From Hemerocallis citrina (Eukaryota; Streptophyta; Magnoliopsida; Asparagales; Asphodelaceae): a stretch of 64,000 bases of DNA. Where the stretch lies: the NCBI GenBank assembly GCA_017893485.1, contig CM030359.1, positions 33,298,430 through 33,362,429 on the forward strand, read 5' to 3'. The notes beneath the pieces are model-generated. The model ran no database searches and was not told where the DNA came from. It worked only from the letters and a program-made list of their open reading frames with translations. Position numbers and translations under genes: made by a program. Positions 61,045 through 64,000 of the stretch are shown here, one piece after another; position 1 is the first letter of the stretch, and each line of letters begins with the position of its first letter.

Positions 61045-64000
61045 AGTACCTGGTTAAGAAATCAGCAGTAATATTAGTATGACCATGAATATGGTCGATA
61101 TCATATTGATAAATTTCAAGGTAAACTGCTAATCTGACTCTTCTCAGATTTTCTTCTGGATTGTGTACAGATTTCTTCTTGAGAAATTGTACTACTGCAA
61201 TATTATCAGACTGTATAAGAAATTTTCTGCTCAGTAAATAAATCTTTAAAGATTTAACTGAGAGTTTTATAGAAAGTAATTCTTTATCAAAAGTAGAATA
61301 CTTTTTCTCAGTAGAGGAAAAGGTTCCTGATGTATAGGCAACCAGCTCATAATGCTTCTTTTCAATTTGTGCAAAAAGGATACCCGCCCAATGGGTATCT
61401 GAAGCATCAGTTTGTAATATAAGTTTATCCTTTTCTTTAGGATAGTAAAGTATTTTTTGTTCTGAGATGATATTTTTAATTTTCTTTATCTCTTCCTTTT
61501 CTGTTTCAGAAAGAGATATTTTTATTTTATCAGTGTTCCACCTTCGTGGAATTTCAGGATCTTTTCCTTCTTTTATCAACCTTTCTTTGTATTGTCTTTG
61601 TATTGTTTGCAGCTTTTGCTGTAAATGTTTGATTTTATCAGACAATCTAGGAATGAATTTTCTTCCGTAATTAAGAATTCCTAGGAAAGCCTGTAATTGT
61701 TTTAGTGTACCTATTTCCTCCGGAAATAGTTTAATCTTTTCATAGATATGAGCTTGTAGCTCAATTTTTCCTTTTAAGATCTTTTTTCCAAGAAAGTTAA
61801 TTTCTTCCTTGAATAATTCGATCTTTTTGGGGCTTAGAATAACCCCGTTTTCTAGCAAAATTTTTGCTACTTGTAGTAGATGATTTTTATGTTCTTCTAG
61901 ACTAGAAGAGAAGACAAGTATGTCATCAATATAAACAGTAACAAATGGCAAATGGCCAAACATACTGTCCATCCATTTCTGGAATATTTGTGGTGCATTT
62001 TTTAGCCCAAAAGGCATTACCATCCATTCAAAATGTCCCTGAGGACTACTGAAGGCAGTAAGACTTCTGGATAGATCATCTTTTAATTTGATCTGCCAAA
62101 ATCCTGATTTGGCATCAAATTTAGAATATATTTTGGAACCTTGTACCAAATTTAGTAATTGTTCTGCAGTTGGGATGTAATACCCATCAAACTTGCAGGC
62201 ATCATTAATTTTTCGATAGTTAACAACCATTCTTGCTTTCCCTCTTTTTTTCTCAGCATGATTTCTGACTAAAAAGGCAGGAGAGCTATGGTTGCTATAG
62301 CTGGATCTAATAAGTTTTAGATCCAATAATTCCTTTATTTGTTTAGAAAACTCCAATTTATCTTCATGATTTACCATGATACTTGGAGTTCTAATATTCT
62401 TTTTTGTATATTCAGGTAGTAATTCGAGTTGACAAAATCTTGGAGATTTGTCAAAAAGTTTTAGAGGATCATTGCTATACAATGGCTCTAATATATTATG
62501 TATAATTTGTTCCGTGGAATCAATATTTTTGAGAATATAAGTATAATGTTTTTTCGTACTTGGCTGTAGCCATTGATTCTTTTCCACTAAGGGATTTTCA
62601 ATTACTCCTCGCTGTACAGCATTTAGGTCGAAAAAGCTGTGAGTAGTAATTGTAAAGGGTACCCGAGGGATACGGATATTGTTTAGTGAGAAGAAATGTT
62701 TCTCAATTTGTAATGGCAAAACTTTGCTTAGATTGTCCATGTCGATAATACAATCTTCAGCAAGGTCATCAAGTAATGCAAAGGTCATATCTTTGCAATT
62801 GTGTTTATTTCCTTGAGAGTCTTCCAAGGATATTTGTAGATTTTTTATGTTGTGAGTGACCATAGAATTAGAACCATTAAAGCTTCCTATAGAGGCTTTA
62901 TGGGTTAATTCTGATCTATATTGTTTTGGAATAAAACATGAGTGTATTATACTGATTTGTGCACCAGTATCAATTAATGTATGTATAGTGATTTCCTGGT
63001 ATTCAGGAAAGTTAAGTGTAATGGGAATGTAGATTTGTAACTCAGCTTTTCGGCTAAGAGTAACTACATTGATTTTTAAAGATTCTTTTTCAGAATCTTG
63101 TATAACTTTATTTTTGCTTAAGGAAGATAATTCATATACATAGGAATCTATGTTTGTATGAATTTCCTCTCTTGTTCGAATATTCATACTGTTACTAGGT
63201 AATTCATATTTACAGGAGTCTATATGAATTCCTTTGTCAGATTGAATATTCATGCTATTTCTAGCAAGTTCTTTTTGTTGATAATCCTGATATGGATTTT
63301 CTGATGTATGTCTGAAGACAATAGAATTTGTTAACTCTTTGTCAATATGAGAGTGAATTATCTCATTATCAACTTCTGAGTTAAGTGACTCATCGTCAAT
63401 TTGTAAATTTGTTAACTCAATATTTTTCTGTTCGTTAGAACTTTCAAAATTATTTGAGTCAATAGCGATGGAATCTCCATGCTTAGTCGAGTTTTTTGAG
63501 TCAGTAGACTCTGATGATTTTTGCTCAAAAGAGCTAGAATCTTTTTGCTCACTAGAGCTGGAATTTGAGTTTGTTAACTCAATATGTTTTTGCTCGATAG
63601 AGCTAGAATATTTTTGCTCAGTAGAGCTGGAGTTCTTTTGCTCAGTGGAGCCTCCAATATTATTAGAGTCTATAGACTCTGTTTCTGATTCTATAAAATC
63701 AGAACTTTTATTAGAAAGAGGGAGATCTCTTTCAATTTTTTTAAGATTTTTATCTTCCATTGTAGAAAGACAAATAACCTGTTTATTTGGAGTACTAATA
63801 TTAGTATTTGAACAACTTTCCTTTTTAAGACGAATTTCTTCCTCTTTAGAGGAAATGTTCTTTTTTTCTTGACGATTAGTCAAAAGGTTTGTAGGAGATG
63901 ATTGAACATCTTCTTCTCTTTTTATTATTTTTTGACGATTAGTCAAAAGGTTTGTAGGAGATGATTGAACATCTTCTTCTCTTTTTATTATTTTTTTTGT
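61025..64000 (-). CDS. viral protease-RT-RNase H polyprotein, N-terminus beyond the window
   Basis: The frame stays open to the window edge; the codon at 63946 is TTG, so the true start is outside. From that codon, Ser-Thr-Glu-Gln repeats span about 92-150, a linker with VYELSS and ESLKINVVTL lies about 265-290, and the aspartic protease LIDTGAQISII is near 325. RT has ARMVVNYRKIND, FDAKSGFWQIKL, MPFGLKNAPQIFQ and the catalytic VYIDDIL near 670. RNase H starts with LQTDASDTHWAG near 842. No integrase follows. All catalytic Asp residues are present and no stop occurs in about 990 codons, so this ORF looks intact. Confidence 0.9.
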   Translation of the reverse strand, partial: TKKIIKREEDVQSSPTNLLTNRQKIIKREEDVQSSPTNLLTNRQEKKNISSKEEEIRLKKESCSNTNISTPNKQVICLSTMEDKNLKKIERDLPLSNKSSDFIESETESIDSNNIGGSTEQKNSSSTEQKYSSSIEQKHIELTNSNSSSSEQKDSSSFEQKSSESTDSKNSTKHGDSIAIDSNNFESSNEQKNIELTNLQIDDESLNSEVDNEIIHSHIDKELTNSIVFRHTSENPYQDYQQKELARNSMNIQSDKGIHIDSCKYELPSNSMNIRTREEIHTNIDSYVYELSSLSKNKVIQDSEKESLKINVVTLSRKAELQIYIPITLNFPEYQEITIHTLIDTGAQISIIHSCFIPKQYRSELTHKASIGSFNGSNSMVTHNIKNLQISLEDSQGNKHNCKDMTFALLDDLAEDCIIDMDNLSKVLPLQIEKHFFSLNNIRIPRVPFTITTHSFFDLNAVQRGVIENPLVEKNQWLQPSTKKHYTYILKNIDSTEQIIHNILEPLYSNDPLKLFDKSPRFCQLELLPEYTKKNIRTPSIMVNHEDKLEFSKQIKELLDLKLIRSSYSNHSSPAFLVRNHAEKKRGKARMVVNYRKINDACKFDGYYIPTAEQLLNLVQGSKIYSKFDAKSGFWQIKLKDDLSRSLTAFSSPQGHFEWMVMPFGLKNAPQIFQKWMDSMFGHLPFVTVYIDDILVFSSSLEEHKNHLLQVAKILLENGVILSPKKIELFKEEINFLGKKILKGKIELQAHIYEKIKLFPEEIGTLKQLQAFLGILNYGRKFIPRLSDKIKHLQQKLQTIQRQYKERLIKEGKDPEIPRRWNTDKIKISLSETEKEEIKKIKNIISEQKILYYPKEKDKLILQTDASDTHWAGILFAQIEKKHYELVAYTSGTFSSTEKKYSTFDKELLSIKLSVKSLKIYLLSRKFLIQSDNIAVVQFLKKKSVHNPEENLRRVRLAVYLEIYQYDIDHIHGHTNITADFLTRYYGEEKG
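63871..64000 (-). repeat. 63-bp in-frame tandem repeat in the polymerase ORF
   Basis: GACGATTAGTCAAAAGG starts at 63871 and again at 63934; two units are visible and the second is cut by the edge. The period is 21 codons, so the frame is kept. Confidence 0.9.

Larger units (their letters stand above)
59254..64000 (-). other. endogenous pararetrovirus (Caulimoviridae), unit B, partial
   Basis: On the minus strand: a polymerase ORF entering from beyond the right edge, an overlapping transactivator-like ORF, then the shared AGAAGCATGGTGGGCCACT motif and promoter copy C. No integrase exists, as expected for Caulimoviridae. The visible part lacks coat and movement domains. Confidence 0.82.

Noticed and set aside
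61025..63946. Polymerase ORF starting at 63946
   Set aside because: The codon is TTG within a tandem repeat and the frame is open to the window edge, so the start is outside.

Overview
The window is plant nuclear DNA, most likely a eudicot: AT-rich, with no operons, and plant-type retroelements, a hAT transposon, MITEs, Helitrons and an endogenous pararetrovirus. I see no intact host gene. The only host-derived coding material is a broken, intron-containing copy of a WD40 gene resembling CDT2/denticleless, part of which has been duplicated. Taxon is not determined.

Layout. 1-5305: an internally deleted Ty3/gypsy element of Tat type on the minus strand. 5306-6397: AT microsatellite and unassigned DNA. 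6406-9930: a complete hAT element with 8-bp target duplication and a transposase gene broken by two one-base homopolymer slips. 9939-20556: unassigned AT-rich DNA with a CACTA-like MITE, a copia LTR remnant, and a possible large solo LTR (11904-19897) that is split by a short-LTR copia element (12764-17405). 20557-27660: a decayed copia element abutting the CDT2-like pseudogene, which carries two MITEs. 27900-30660: a pair of inverted foldback repeats and a possible Helitron. 30957-35895: a second copy of the copia/CDT2 block, with its own Helitron. 35898-48822: a LINE 3' end split by a young full-length Tat-type gypsy element (36165-48113) with near-identical LTRs and a 5-bp target duplication. 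48825-53011: diverged Helitron-like repeats, one holding a retroposed LINE-like insertion. 53022-53631: long TA microsatellite.

53632-64000 is the most interesting part. It is an endogenous caulimovirid laid out as two units in opposite orientation that meet at their promoter ends. Unit A (plus strand) carries coat protein, a dUTPase-like domain and a movement protein in one frame, plus a coiled-coil ORF, and is flanked by two 318-bp direct repeats that look identical. Unit B (minus strand, running off the right edge) carries protease, reverse transcriptase and RNase H, plus an overlapping transactivator-like ORF. The units share promoter-proximal sequence, a Ser-Thr-Glu-Gln repeat tract, and a linker ahead of their distinct domains. 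This suggests a divided (bipartite) pararetroviral genome derived from one ancestor.

How parts work together: the gypsy gag, pol and antisense ORF form one element. The two viral units would need each other, since A lacks polymerase and B as visible lacks coat and movement proteins. All domain calls are by eye from translated sequence and family knowledge; no database search was run.
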